From GCA-003244245 sp963823755 (GTDB lineage: Bacteria > Actinomycetota > Actinomycetes > Mycobacteriales > Pseudonocardiaceae), in the NCBI GenBank assembly GCA_963823755.1, contig CAWGMP010000011.1, positions 147,479 to 211,478 of the forward strand: a stretch of 64,000 nucleotides of DNA, written 5' to 3'. Under the pieces are notes generated by a model. The model worked only from the letters and a program-made list of their open reading frames with translations. It searched no databases and had not been told where the DNA came from. This document shows positions 1 through 8,007 of this stretch, piece after piece (the stretch's first letter is position 1; every line of letters starts with the position of its first letter). The position numbers and the translations under genes were made by a program.

Positions 1-300
1 CCTGCTCCGGCGACTCATCCTTCTGATGCCTGCCGCGACCGTAGTCTTGGGGATTCTCCGTCTTGTCCGGTTGGTAGACACCCTGGCCATCGCGGTTCCC
101 GTCGTGCCTGTTCGGCGTGCTGTCCTTGCCCATCGCATCCCCTTGATGGCCGCTACTGAGCACCGTGGCTATACCACGCTGCGATCCCTCTGCGCCAGCG
201 CGCGTCGGATGGCCCGCTCCCGTGACCAGGCCACCACCGATGCTGCGGCAGCCCCGCCGGCCGCCGGCAAGGCAACCGCCGCGCGAGATGAGGTCAATAC

Positions 301-600
301 CCCGCGCTGGACACCCGCGACACCACACTGGCCACCACGCAGGGCGAGCTGGCGCAGGTGGGTACCGAGGCCGTCGAACAGATCAGCGCCGCCGAGCAGC
401 GGGCCACAGAGCAGATCCGGTCCGCGCAGGCTGACGCGCAGCAGCTCATCCACGCCATCACGCCTCCGGCGACCTGGCCCTCGCCGAGGTCTCCGCGGCG
501 TGGCAAGCCGTCACCGACGCCGGTGACCGCGCAGAAGAACCTCATCAGGAATTGCGTCAGGCCCGCACCGACCACCGCGACCAGATAGCCGTGCAGCGCC
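301..600 (+). pseudogene. Remnant of a coiled-coil (KfrA-like) plasmid-type protein
   Basis: The plus strand encodes an Ala/Gln/Glu-rich helical stretch (EQISAAEQRATEQIRSAQAD) that runs out of frame near 465 and resumes in another frame as GDLALAEVSAAWQAVTDAGD and ELRQARTDHRDQ. Heptad-like alternation of Ala, Glu and Gln is typical of the long coiled coil of KfrA-type plasmid DNA-binding proteins. At least one frameshift and no start or stop in a single frame make this a decayed gene. The family call is inference from composition only. Bases 1-300 and 600-930 contain nothing else I can support. Confidence 0.35.
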
Positions 601-949
601 CTGAACACCGCGCCGAACTTTGTCGCCGCCCGTCAACCCGCCGAGGACGCCCTGAACCCGATGCGTACCGAGCATCGCCACGAAACCGAGGCCCCACCCA
701 CCGCGCTCACTGTGCTGCGCACAGCTCCCGACCCAAGCGGTCCGCCCCGCCGCCGCAACAAGGTCGCCAGCACACCGTCACAATAAGAACGGTGAACAAC
801 CACGACCAGCCGGAGCGGCTCAGGCGGTAAGCATCCCGGTATCAGACCTCGCTCCGTCGTCATGTCACCGAGCGTCTCCGCTCGCCTGAGACCCCCGTAA
901 AGGGGCGGGACGCACAGGGCCCAACCGGGGATCCATGCATGCTGGGGTC

Positions 950-1753
950 ATGTCCGAAGCTCGCGAGATCTATGCCCACGGTCATCACGAGAGCGTGCTG
1001 CGCTCCCACCGGTGGCGAACCGCCGCTAACTCTGCTGCTTACCTCCTTGACCAGCTGGTCGCGGGGACGGATGTGCTCGACGTCGGCTGCGGCCCGGGGA
1101 CGATCACGGGCGACTTCGCCCGCAGGGTGGGGCCTGGTCGAGTGGTTGGCATCGACCGCGCCGTCGAGGTGGTCGAGGCGGCGTGTCGCGAGGCTGAGGG
1201 CATCGCCAACGTCGAATTTCGAGTTGGTGATGTTTACCGGTTGCCCACCGCCGACGCCGCCTTTGACGTCGTCCACGCGCACCAGCTGCTCCAGCACCTC
1301 TCCGACCCGGTCGCCGCGCTGGTAGAGATGCGGCGGAGCTGTCGACCCAATGGGGTCGTTGCCGCTCGCGACAGCGACTACGCCTCGGCGATCTGGTACC
1401 CGGAGGATCCCGCCCTCGACCGCTGGCTCAGCCTGCAGCGGCGCGTGATGCGTGACAGCGGCGCCAACCCCGATGCGGGACGCCGGCTGCTGGGGTGGGC
1501 GCGTCGCGCGGGATTTTCGCAAGTGGTCCCCTCAGCTTCAGTGTGGTGCTTCGCGACCCCCGAGGACCGCCACTGGTGGGGAGGGATGTGGGCCGATCGG
1601 GTTGTCGGTTCGGCGCTCGCCGAACAGGCAGTCGAGCGAGGGCTGGCTTCGAGAAACCAGCTTGAGGAGATCGCTGCGGCCTGGCGCCGGTGGGCGACCG
1701 CGCGCGAGGGCTGGTTTGCTGTGGTTCACGGCGAGGTCCTCTGCACTCCCTGA
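950..1753 (+). CDS. Class I SAM-dependent methyltransferase (UbiE/Methyltransf_11 type)
   Basis: The 267-residue product carries SAM-binding motif I (VLDVGCGPGTI, about residues 43-53), an acidic residue after strand 2 (GIDRA), motif II (DVVHAHQLLQHL) and a post-II segment (EMRRSCRPNGVVAARD), the order expected of a Rossmann-fold small-molecule methyltransferase. The C-terminal third (WWGGMWADRV) is the lid region usual in actinobacterial members. An in-frame ATG lies 15 nt upstream at 935, but the one at 950 (MSEAREIY) gives the family's normal N-terminus. The acceptor cannot be deduced. It stands alone between degraded accessory DNA, so context gives no pathway. Confidence 0.85.
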   Translation: MSEAREIYAHGHHESVLRSHRWRTAANSAAYLLDQLVAGTDVLDVGCGPGTITGDFARRVGPGRVVGIDRAVEVVEAACREAEGIANVEFRVGDVYRLPTADAAFDVVHAHQLLQHLSDPVAALVEMRRSCRPNGVVAARDSDYASAIWYPEDPALDRWLSLQRRVMRDSGANPDAGRRLLGWARRAGFSQVVPSASVWCFATPEDRHWWGGMWADRVVGSALAEQAVERGLASRNQLEEIAAAWRRWATAREGWFAVVHGEVLCTP

Positions 1754-1901
1754 CCCTCGGGATGACACCGCCGTCGCGACGAGCAAGCCGCCAAAACGAA
1801 GGATCGGCACCTCAAGGTTGGGCCAGGGCAGTGCCAGCGCTCCCCGAACTCACATGGGATCCGCACCATGCCGATAAGGAGAGCGGGAAAAACCGGGGGA
1901 G

Positions 1902-2290
1902 CTATGCGGCCAGTGTTTGGTGATCGGTGGTGTGGGTGAAGTAGGGGTACCAGCGTCGGTAGTCGTTGGTGAGGGTGTTGTTGAGGACTCGGGTGCGGAT
2001 CTGGAGCAGGAGGTGGGCTCCGCGGGGTGTCCAGCGCATCTGTTGTTTTTGACCATGCTGATCACCTGGTTGACGGTGGATTCCACGAACGCGGCCTTCC
2101 CGGACATCTCGCGGCGACCTGCGGGAACCGTGACCGATATCGATGTCTGCAGTCGGGTGCACGGATGACCGAAGTCGTCTGCACGCGATGGGCTGCGGGT
2201 CGTCCGCCGCGCCGCCTGCTTGGCGAGTAGATCAATCCGCTGGGCGAGGGCTGTTCCGGGTAGCCGCCGAGGTCGTGAGGACGCCTCCAT
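1902..2290 (-). pseudogene. Transposase remnant, C-terminal part (ISKra4-like)
   Basis: On the minus strand AAFVESTVNQVIS is followed, after a frameshift near 2050, by QQMRWTPRGAHLLLQIRTRV and a tail NDYRRWYPYF. This succession (ESTVNQV, then QQMRW, then GAHLLLQ.RTRVLN) is the C-terminal signature of ISKra4-family transposases. The N-terminal and catalytic parts are missing and no full-length frame exists. It is an inactive relic; no terminal repeats were identified. Confidence 0.7.
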
Positions 2291-2339
2291 AACCTCGCGC
2301 TGAGCGGGCTTGGAGCGGGGCGGACGGTCGTCGCCGATG

Positions 2340-3299
2340 TCAGCGGTGTTTGACGGTCACAGAGGGTGTCTCGGGGTCGATGCCGAGTTCGTTGAATCGT
2401 GCGGACAGGTCGTCGACCCACGCTGTCGGTGTTCGGTGGTCTGGCAGCGGGATACCGGCCTCGCTGCGCCACAGCGCATCACCGAGGGCGGTGCGCAGAT
2501 GCCAGGCCATCACCCGATCGGCCGCCAGTTGCCGGCCGGTGAGCTGCTTGTAGTGGCGCATGGTGGCGGTCAACAACTCGACGCCCGGACCCGTTCCGGG
2601 AAGGGCACGCAGGTCGTACTCCGGCTCGGCGGCACCGACGGTCTCGTAGTCGACCACGAGCCGGAGTTCGTCGTGATCCCATACCTGGTTGTCGCCATGC
2701 AGGTCGCCGTGCACGAGCACGGTCGGACGAGGCAGCACCAGCGCGGCGTCAGCCCAGTCGCAGCAGCGCATGATGGTGCGGCGTTGATCCGGCCGGACCC
2801 ACTTCCCGAACCGGTCGCGCAAAACTTGCGTCGTAGCTGGTGGTAGCTGCGTATGGGAGATCTCGCCGACGGCGCCCTCGACGCGCTGGCGTGTCGCCGG
2901 TTGGTGCAGGGCCGCCAGAAACCACGCCAGTTGCCTGCCGGCGCGGTCCCGGTCGATCGAGTTGACGACATCGAACAGCGTCGCCCCGGGCACGCGGTGG
3001 GTGATCAGGAGCAGGGGGTCAGTGCTGCTGGCGACGACCTCGGGCAGGAACGGGACTCCCGTCTCGCGGGTCAGCGCGGTCAAGACGCCGATCTCGTGCG
3101 CCACACGGAGCGCGGCGGGACGCGACCACGCGAATTTCGCGACGAACCGCTCCCCGACGACCGCGCTGGACGACCACCACAGCGGGTCGTCCTTGCCCAC
3201 CAGTTCGGGAAGCACGATCGAACACCCGCCCAACTCCGGCGCGACCACCCGCAGCGCCTCAGCGAGCACCGCGGGAGAGCAACCAGCCAGCCATCTCAC
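2340..3299 (-). CDS. Aminoglycoside/choline phosphotransferase-family kinase
   Basis: The 319-residue product has the APH fold landmarks: an N-terminal lobe with lysine FVAKFAW, a linker with LITHRVPGATLF, the catalytic loop VLVHGDLHGDNQVWD (HGDxxxxN) and the metal-binding segment LVVDYETVGAAEPEYDL in place of a canonical DFG. Such proteins phosphorylate hydroxyls of antibiotics, choline or sugars; the substrate here is unknown. Translation begins at a GTG (3297-3299); a nearby ATG is out of frame. It is preceded by an inverted repeat at 3424-3453 and followed by the transposase relic. Resistance function should not be assumed. Confidence 0.8.
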   Translation of the reverse strand: MRWLAGCSPAVLAEALRVVAPELGGCSIVLPELVGKDDPLWWSSSAVVGERFVAKFAWSRPAALRVAHEIGVLTALTRETGVPFLPEVVASSTDPLLLITHRVPGATLFDVVNSIDRDRAGRQLAWFLAALHQPATRQRVEGAVGEISHTQLPPATTQVLRDRFGKWVRPDQRRTIMRCCDWADAALVLPRPTVLVHGDLHGDNQVWDHDELRLVVDYETVGAAEPEYDLRALPGTGPGVELLTATMRHYKQLTGRQLAADRVMAWHLRTALGDALWRSEAGIPLPDHRTPTAWVDDLSARFNELGIDPETPSVTVKHR

Positions 3300-3423
3300 G
3301 CCTGATACCTCATCACGCCACCGGCCGCGTCCAGATAGCGGTGCAACGACGTCTTGGGGCGCAGCCTGATGGAATCTGAGGTAGGCCGGGCGTTTCGCCG
3401 AGCTGAGGCACCCAGCGCAAACA

Positions 3424-3453
3424 GTGACGAGATAACGAAGGTTATCTCGTCAC
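3424..3453. promoter_or_regulatory. Perfect 13-bp inverted repeat, possible operator or terminator
   Basis: GTGACGAGATAAC and GTTATCTCGTCAC form exact 13-bp arms around a GAAG spacer. It is much more AT-rich than its surroundings and lies about 125 bp upstream of the APH-like gene on that gene's promoter side. A tetraloop hairpin without a T-run argues slightly for a dimeric-repressor operator over a terminator; this is inference. Confidence 0.45.
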
Positions 3454-3705
3454 CACTCCCCTTTGTTCGCCGAGGCTCAATGTGGTCCACAAGATCAGTG
3501 CGTGGCGGAAGCGGATCCGCGAGGGGGACGAGTCTGATCTTGGGGGGCGGCGGTGATGTTGGCGTCGCTCGGCGTCCCTACCGACATATGCGCTCCCGCT
3601 GACCTGCCGTCGCCGGCCACAACCAGTGAGCTCGTCTCTGGACAGAACCGCAAGCACCTCCTCCCCTGGGAGGCCTTCCACGCTGATATCGTCAAGGACA
3701 TGCGG

Positions 3706-3741
3706 ATGATCCTCGATCTCGTTGGCTGGTGGCGCCCTTAA
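3706..3741 (+). CDS. Trp-rich leader peptide MILDLVGWWRP of the trpS attenuator
   Basis: An 11-codon ORF starts at ATG 3706, 7 nt after AAGGA (3694-3698), and ends in TAA at 3739-3741. It contains tandem tryptophan codons TGG TGG (3727-3732) just before its stop. The position 130 nt upstream of trpS, the two Trp codons and the mutually exclusive hairpins that follow match a ribosome-mediated transcription attenuator. A second in-frame ATG (3700) is too close to the ribosome-binding site to be preferred. The same frame is open much further upstream, to 3553, but that part has no recognisable homology. Confidence 0.75.
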   Translation: MILDLVGWWRP

Positions 3742-3803
3742 CGGGCGGCACTGCTCATCCGCGCATTCACCGACGCGGCCGCCCAGCTCAGGCGGCCGCG
3801 TTT
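3727..3803 (+). promoter_or_regulatory. Tryptophan transcription attenuator controlling trpS
   Basis: Three competing pairings can be read. Segment 1:2 pairs CGCCC (3733-3737) with GGGCG (3743-3747) around the leader stop codon. Segment 2:3 pairs GGGCGGC (3743-3749) with GCCGCCC (3778-3784), forming the antiterminator. Segment 3:4 is the terminator stem at 3774-3800. A ribosome stalled on the Trp codons at 3727-3732 would cover segment 1, free segment 2 and prevent the terminator. This is the architecture described for the auxiliary trpRS1 of Streptomyces coelicolor; its use here is inferred from sequence. Confidence 0.75.
3774..3803 (+). terminator. Intrinsic terminator stem of the trpS attenuator
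   Basis: CGCGGCCGCC (3774-3783) and GGCGGCCGCG (3791-3800) make a perfect 10-bp GC stem with a 7-nt loop, followed by TTTG and a T-rich TGTTTCT. Its 5-prime arm is shared with the antiterminator pairing. Confidence 0.75.
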
Positions 3804-3870
3804 GAGGTGTTTCTGACGCCTCGGTCACCTCGAGCACGGCGGCCCAATGACAGCGATTAGGGGCCAACCG

Positions 3871-4893
3871 ATGCCACGACGACTCACCGGATTCACTCCC
3901 TCAGGGAACCTGCACCTGGGCAACTACCTCGGCGCGATGCGTCCGATCATCACCCAACAGGCCAGCACCGACTCCGAAACGGTGGTGTTCATCTCCGACC
4001 TGCACGCCCTGACCCTGCACCACGACCCAACCGAAGTCCGACAGCGCACGCTGGAGTTTGCTACCCTGCTCTTGGCCGCTGGCCTCGATCCTGACACGTG
4101 CCTGTTCATGGTCCAGTCACATGTCCCCGAGCACACCGAGCTGCACTACCTGCTGGAGTGCGTCACCGGCTACGGCGAGGCTCAGCGGATGATCCAATTC
4201 AAGGAGAAATCTCGCCGCCAGCAGCATGTGCGGACTTCGTTGCTGACCTACCCGATCCTGATGGCCGCCGATATCCTGCTCTATGACACCGACGAGGTTC
4301 CCGTCGGCGAGGACCAGCGCCAGCACGTGGAGCTGGCGCGTGACGTCGCGTCGCGGTTCAACGCACGCTACGGCCCCACCTTCACCGTGCCTCGAGCGGT
4401 GAACCCGCCGGTTGCTGCGCGGGTGATGGACCTGTGCGCGCCAACCGAGAAAATGAGCAAATCGAGCTCGTCGGCGGCGGGCGCGCTACGTCTGTTGGAC
4501 GAACCGGACCTGCTGCGACGCAAGATCATGCGCGCGGTCACCGACGCCAGCACCACGGTGAGTTACGACCCGGACCACGCGCCGGGCATTGCCAACCTGC
4601 TCGACATCCTTGCCGGCTGCACCGGGGCGCAACCACAACATTTGGCCGCCCAGTTCGACCGCTACGGCGAGCTCAAACAGGCGGTCGCCGACGCCGTGGT
4701 GGACACCCTCGCGCCAGTCCGAACGCGCTACCTCCAGCTCACCGCGGCGCCTGATCACGTCCGGGGCGTACTTCGGGCGGGAGCGAAACGAGCTCGTGAA
4801 AAGGCCAGTGACAAGCTGCGCCAGGCGAAGTCAGCCATCGGCCTCCTGCCACCGGACACCACCCAGACGTCCGCCGCCGACTCGCCGCGATGA
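3871..4893 (+). CDS. trpS: Tryptophanyl-tRNA synthetase, probably the auxiliary attenuator-controlled type
   Basis: A 340-residue class Ic synthetase that charges tRNA-Trp in the cytoplasm. The HIGH-type signature is GNLHLGNY (about residues 11-18) and the KMSKS loop is EKMSKSS (about 197-203). LTYPILMAADILLYD and VPVGEDQRQHVELARD are the tryptophan/adenylate-pocket segments of the family. The ATG at 3871 is chosen over the one at 3847 because AGGGG (3859-3863) lies 7 nt before it and the product then starts with the usual MPRRLTGF. The Trp-codon attenuator directly upstream suggests induction when charged tRNA-Trp falls, as for indolmycin-resistant second synthetases. Whether another trpS exists cannot be seen here. 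Confidence 0.92.
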   Translation: MPRRLTGFTPSGNLHLGNYLGAMRPIITQQASTDSETVVFISDLHALTLHHDPTEVRQRTLEFATLLLAAGLDPDTCLFMVQSHVPEHTELHYLLECVTGYGEAQRMIQFKEKSRRQQHVRTSLLTYPILMAADILLYDTDEVPVGEDQRQHVELARDVASRFNARYGPTFTVPRAVNPPVAARVMDLCAPTEKMSKSSSSAAGALRLLDEPDLLRRKIMRAVTDASTTVSYDPDHAPGIANLLDILAGCTGAQPQHLAAQFDRYGELKQAVADAVVDTLAPVRTRYLQLTAAPDHVRGVLRAGAKRAREKASDKLRQAKSAIGLLPPDTTQTSAADSPR

Positions 4894-5005
4894 ACCAATG
4901 GAAGGCCGCTCAGAGATCGACAAACCGCGCGAGCCCAGAAGTCGAACTGCTTGATCACGCGATCGTGAAATGTCGATTCGCCCTGCGGGCGCCGGACGGT
5001 GGATC

Positions 5006-5470
5006 TCAGTCTGGTTCCTCGGCGGCATCGGGATCGCGCAGCGCTCGCAGCCCGGCCCGGGCGGGCGCGATGAACGCGTAGTGGCGTGCACGTTGATATG
5101 CCGACGCACGTAGGCCGAGAGGCGGCCGACGTCCTCGTCGAGTACCGGGTAGCCCTTGTCGCGCAGCCGTGTGAGCGCTGCGTCGAGGTAGACGGTGTTC
5201 CACACAGCGTCACACAGTTCAAGATCAGTCCAGGGCGCCGAGCTGGTCTTCCATGCCTTCGCGGTAGGCCCGGTAGAGCTCGCCCTTGCGGCCGTGGAAC
5301 AGGTGCCGGGCCAGGTCGTGCCGGGTCTCTTGCAGATTGCGCATGCCTTTGATCGGACGGCGGTAGGGCTCGGGTCCGACATAGGACAAGACGTGGCGGG
5401 TCTTGAAGATGCATCCGTAGGAGGCGATCGCCTCCCCGAGCTGAGTCAAGTTCCCGCCCCGGGACAACAC
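5006..5470 (-). pseudogene. Tn3-family transposase (TnpA), frameshifted C-terminal fragment
   Basis: Three successive minus-strand frames give the C-terminal sequence of Tn3-family transposases: GGNLTQLGEAIASYGCIFKT and RHDLARHLFHGRKGELYRAY, then WNTVYLDAALTRLRDKGYPV with DEDVGRLSAYVRRHINVH, then RHYAFIAPARAGLRALRDP. Frame changes occur near 5225 and 5085. Only about 150 of roughly 1000 residues remain, so the element is dead. It abuts a WD40 fragment on its right, consistent with a transposon end having disrupted that gene. Confidence 0.85.
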
Positions 5471-5499
5471 CCGGATGCGGCGTGCACAGAGGCGGTGCC

Positions 5500-5745
5500 G
5501 GTGTGGATGGAGGCGACCACGCGCAAGATGTCGGGCCAGTGCGCGGTGATGTGTCCTACTCGGTGGCCTTCAGCCCGGACGGGCACACCGTGGCCAGCGC
5601 CAGCGGAGACCAAACCGCGCGGCTGTGGGAAACAAACCCCAACAACGCCGCCGCCCGAATCTGTGCCACCGCATGGCCCACGATCACCAACAACGAGTGG
5701 AACCAATACCTGCCCGGCCGGATCTACCAACCCCCATGCCCCTAA
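5500..5745 (+). pseudogene. C-terminal fragment of a WD40-repeat protein
   Basis: The frame encodes one clear WD40 blade, VSYSVAFSPDGHTVASASGD then QTARLWE, followed by the tail RICATAWPTITNNEWNQYL that typically ends large actinobacterial WD40/NTPase proteins. Everything upstream is replaced by the Tn3 relic, so only the last blade survives. In this family the N-terminus is often an XRE, TIR or STAND NTPase domain; none is present here. Confidence 0.7.
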
Positions 5746-7003
5746 GCCGCTGGCACGCCAGAGACAGCGCCGCCACAACGAGTCACCGCGTAGCCCGCTG
5801 AGCACGACTACCAAACGCGCACCAGCTCAGGAACGCAAGGCCTCCATCTTCCCGTCGCTTGGGCCTCAGCTTTGTCCGGTCTCCAGAAAATCTTGTCGAT
5901 CTCCAACTACCGTGCCCTCGCCGGGCGGGCAGACCTCCGGGATAGCCAGCCGACACAACGGCTGGCTGGGCCAGGTAGGCAGGGTGTGGCATCCCCCGGT
6001 CTCCCTCAAGGGCTACCACACGCCAGCCCGGAGGCAGAGCTGCACGACGCACGCACCGGTTCGGTCGAGGGCTGCCCCCGGGCTGCCGCGTGGTCGGGCT
6101 AGGCCAGACCGACGGGATGCCCACACGACCCCGGCGTCCAAGATCGTCAGTGGTCACACTGAGCCGTTGATGAGGTTGGACATCTTATGGCCACAAAACA
6201 CATCCAGATAACAAAAATTACCGCAGACGATGAGCGTTTGCAGTGGCGAAATCGCAGGTAATCGGCACTATCCACGAGCAACCACAACGACGATCCGAGA
6301 ATCAGCGGGTTCGGGGTTCGATCCCCGCCTCGTCTGCTTCGGCAACCCCGACGCCATCGCAGTGCTCACCCACGTCGTCCGCTCGCCTCAATCCATCGCT
6401 CGTCCACACTGAGACAGTGCGCCATGCCGATTTCGCCGCAGTCCTCGCAGTCAGCGGCAGGCGACCGAGACGAAGCTTGGATCTATGTTGCCCCGCGCTC
6501 AAACGTGCTGGAGTACGTCGGCACAACGCAGCTTCGCACCGCGGTCTCTCCTGGAGCGGTTATTCGGCGTGATCGACAGCAGAGCGTTCGAAACAGCTCC
6601 TGCGGCCGCCGGCCTTGACACAAGCGAGCACCGCTCTCCCAGTGGTGGCCCGGAGGGCTGCGGAACGTTCGAGCGTGACTGTGACGTCCTGGCCTCGGGG
6701 ATTGCTGTCTAGGCTGGGTCGCGTCTTGCCAGGCCATCTCGGTATATGAATGGGGCTTGACTTTCCGGTGGACTGCGGCTCTAGCTCTTGCTCGCACCGG
6801 AGGTGCTGATCACGATGAGGGGCCCGGCCACGAGCCTTGCGCAAACGGCGAAGAACCCATGGCCCCTAGCACCGGTGTGCAGCCGTTCCTTGGTGATCGC
6901 GGCCTGGCCCGGCGACCCGGAAACGGCGGCGCCACGTCCCGGGTCGCCGACCGCAGCATCCACGGGCGCCGAGCTTCAGTTCCGCTGCCGAAGTCAGGAA
7001 TGA
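5746..7003. other. Accessory DNA without a supportable gene
   Basis: No frame of this 1.26-kb stretch shows a recognisable domain, consistent codon pattern or good ribosome-binding site. Two items are noted: a tRNA T-arm-like string at 6308-6337, and a 27-base motif (6739-6765) that recurs near 7743-7770. Confidence 0.5.
6308..6337 (+). other. tRNA 3-prime-end-like string, possible relic of an attachment site
   Basis: GGGGTTCGATCCCC followed by GCCTCGTCTGC resembles a tRNA T-arm plus 3-prime acceptor strand. GCAGACGA at 6223-6230 could pair with TCGTCTGC, but the span of 115 nt and the imperfect T-stem do not fit a functional tRNA. Such 3-prime fragments are left by integrative elements. Weak evidence. 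Confidence 0.2.
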
Positions 7004-7038
7004 GCTGGGGCCGCCGAGACGTGCCCGGCGGCCCCAGC
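7004..7038 (-). terminator. Strong hairpin downstream of the LysM gene
   Basis: GCTGGGGCCGCC (7004-7015) and GGCGGCCCCAGC (7027-7038) form a perfect 12-bp stem with an 11-nt loop, about 120 nt after the LysM stop codon. There is no T-run, as is common for actinobacterial terminators. Confidence 0.6.
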
Positions 7039-7156
7039 ATCCGACGCAGGATCGGTCTGCCGACGTGGTGTGGATGCTCGCGGCGCGGGCGCGTATGGTC
7101 AGAGCTGCGCGGCCGACAGCGCGAGCATCGTCATCGAGCGAGGGGAGATCCCTTCC

Positions 7157-7456
7157 TCATGGAATGTTGATGACTTGGCCGGGGAAGATGAGGTTGGGAT
7201 TCGGAATCTGCGGGTTCGCTTTCTCTAGGTTCGATAGGCTGATCCCGAACCTCTCGGCGATGCCACTCAGGGTGTCTCCCGGCTGGACGATGTACGTTCG
7301 ATGGCGCGGAGGAATGTGAACGACTTCTCCGGGAAAGATGAGGTCGGGATTCGGAATTTGCGGGTTCGCCTTCTCTAGATCTGCTAGGCTGATTCCGAAC
7401 TTCTCGGCGATACCAGTCAAGGTGTCTCCTGGCTGGACGATGTACGTAGTTATCAT
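7157..7456 (-). CDS. Small protein of two tandem LysM domains
   Basis: The 99-residue product consists almost wholly of two near-identical LysM modules: TYIVQPGDTLTGIAEKFGIS (from residue 4) and TYIVQPGDTLSGIAERFGIS (from about 54). Each ends in NPQIPNP.LIFPG.V..IP. LysM binds N-acetylglucosamine chains of peptidoglycan or chitin. There is no signal peptide or membrane segment, so it acts in the cytoplasm, is exported non-classically, or marks a surface with help. The start at 7456 is fixed by AGGAGG 8 nt upstream. The two halves share nearly the same DNA, showing recent internal duplication. Confidence 0.88.
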   Translation of the reverse strand: MITTYIVQPGDTLTGIAEKFGISLADLEKANPQIPNPDLIFPGEVVHIPPRHRTYIVQPGDTLSGIAERFGISLSNLEKANPQIPNPNLIFPGQVINIP

Positions 7457-8007
7457 CACCGGGTCCTCCTGTATAGTGACTGATCGCCCCGGGACCCCGC
7501 CGACTCCGGCCGAAGGCTCGGGGAAGATCCGAACATGAACATGAGACGCGGCACGGACCCCGGGATACCGGGCCGCCCAGATATCACCCAATCGGCTCTT
7601 TTACGGATCTGCCTGACGGTCCCGTTCACGGCGATCCGCAGGCAGTGGAGCAAGCTGGTCAGCCATAGCGCGGTCTGTCACGCGCGACCGGGGTGTGCTG
7701 ACTGGGAGTTTGCTGTCCGGGGGCGCGTGCTTGCAGGTCACCTCGTGGTACATGAATGGGGGCTTGACTTCGACGACCTCCGGTCTCGCCGTGGCCCGAT
7801 CCGATAATCGCGGGCCCGATTGTGCTCGTCAGTGGGGAGATATCGCGTGCCCTGGCTGACCGCTACAACGCCGTTAATAGCAGGGTAGTGCTCCGTGCCC
7901 AGGTGAATGCGCTGGGCGTATCCCAGCCGGGATGGACTGATCCCACCTTCCCGATTGCGGGCAGCCAACACGGTCGGTGGCTGCTCTCGTGGTGGAGGTG
8001 GGTGTGG
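7457..8007. other. Intergenic region upstream of the LysM gene
   Basis: About 550 bp separate the LysM gene from the end of the permease gene. No ORF looks genuine. The LysM promoter must lie here. The second copy of the 27-base motif also found at 6739 sits at 7743-7770 (GAATGGGGGCTTGACTT). Confidence 0.5.

Noticed and set aside
2853..3369. Plus-strand ORFs opposite the APH-like gene
   Set aside because: They are antisense shadows of a gene with clear kinase motifs and have Arg/Ala-rich composition without domains.
6223..6337. Possible tRNA or selC (tRNA-Sec) gene
   Set aside because: The 115-nt span, the mismatched T-stem and the lack of a recognisable anticodon arm or TCA anticodon do not fit. 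Kept only as a weak tRNA-end-like string.
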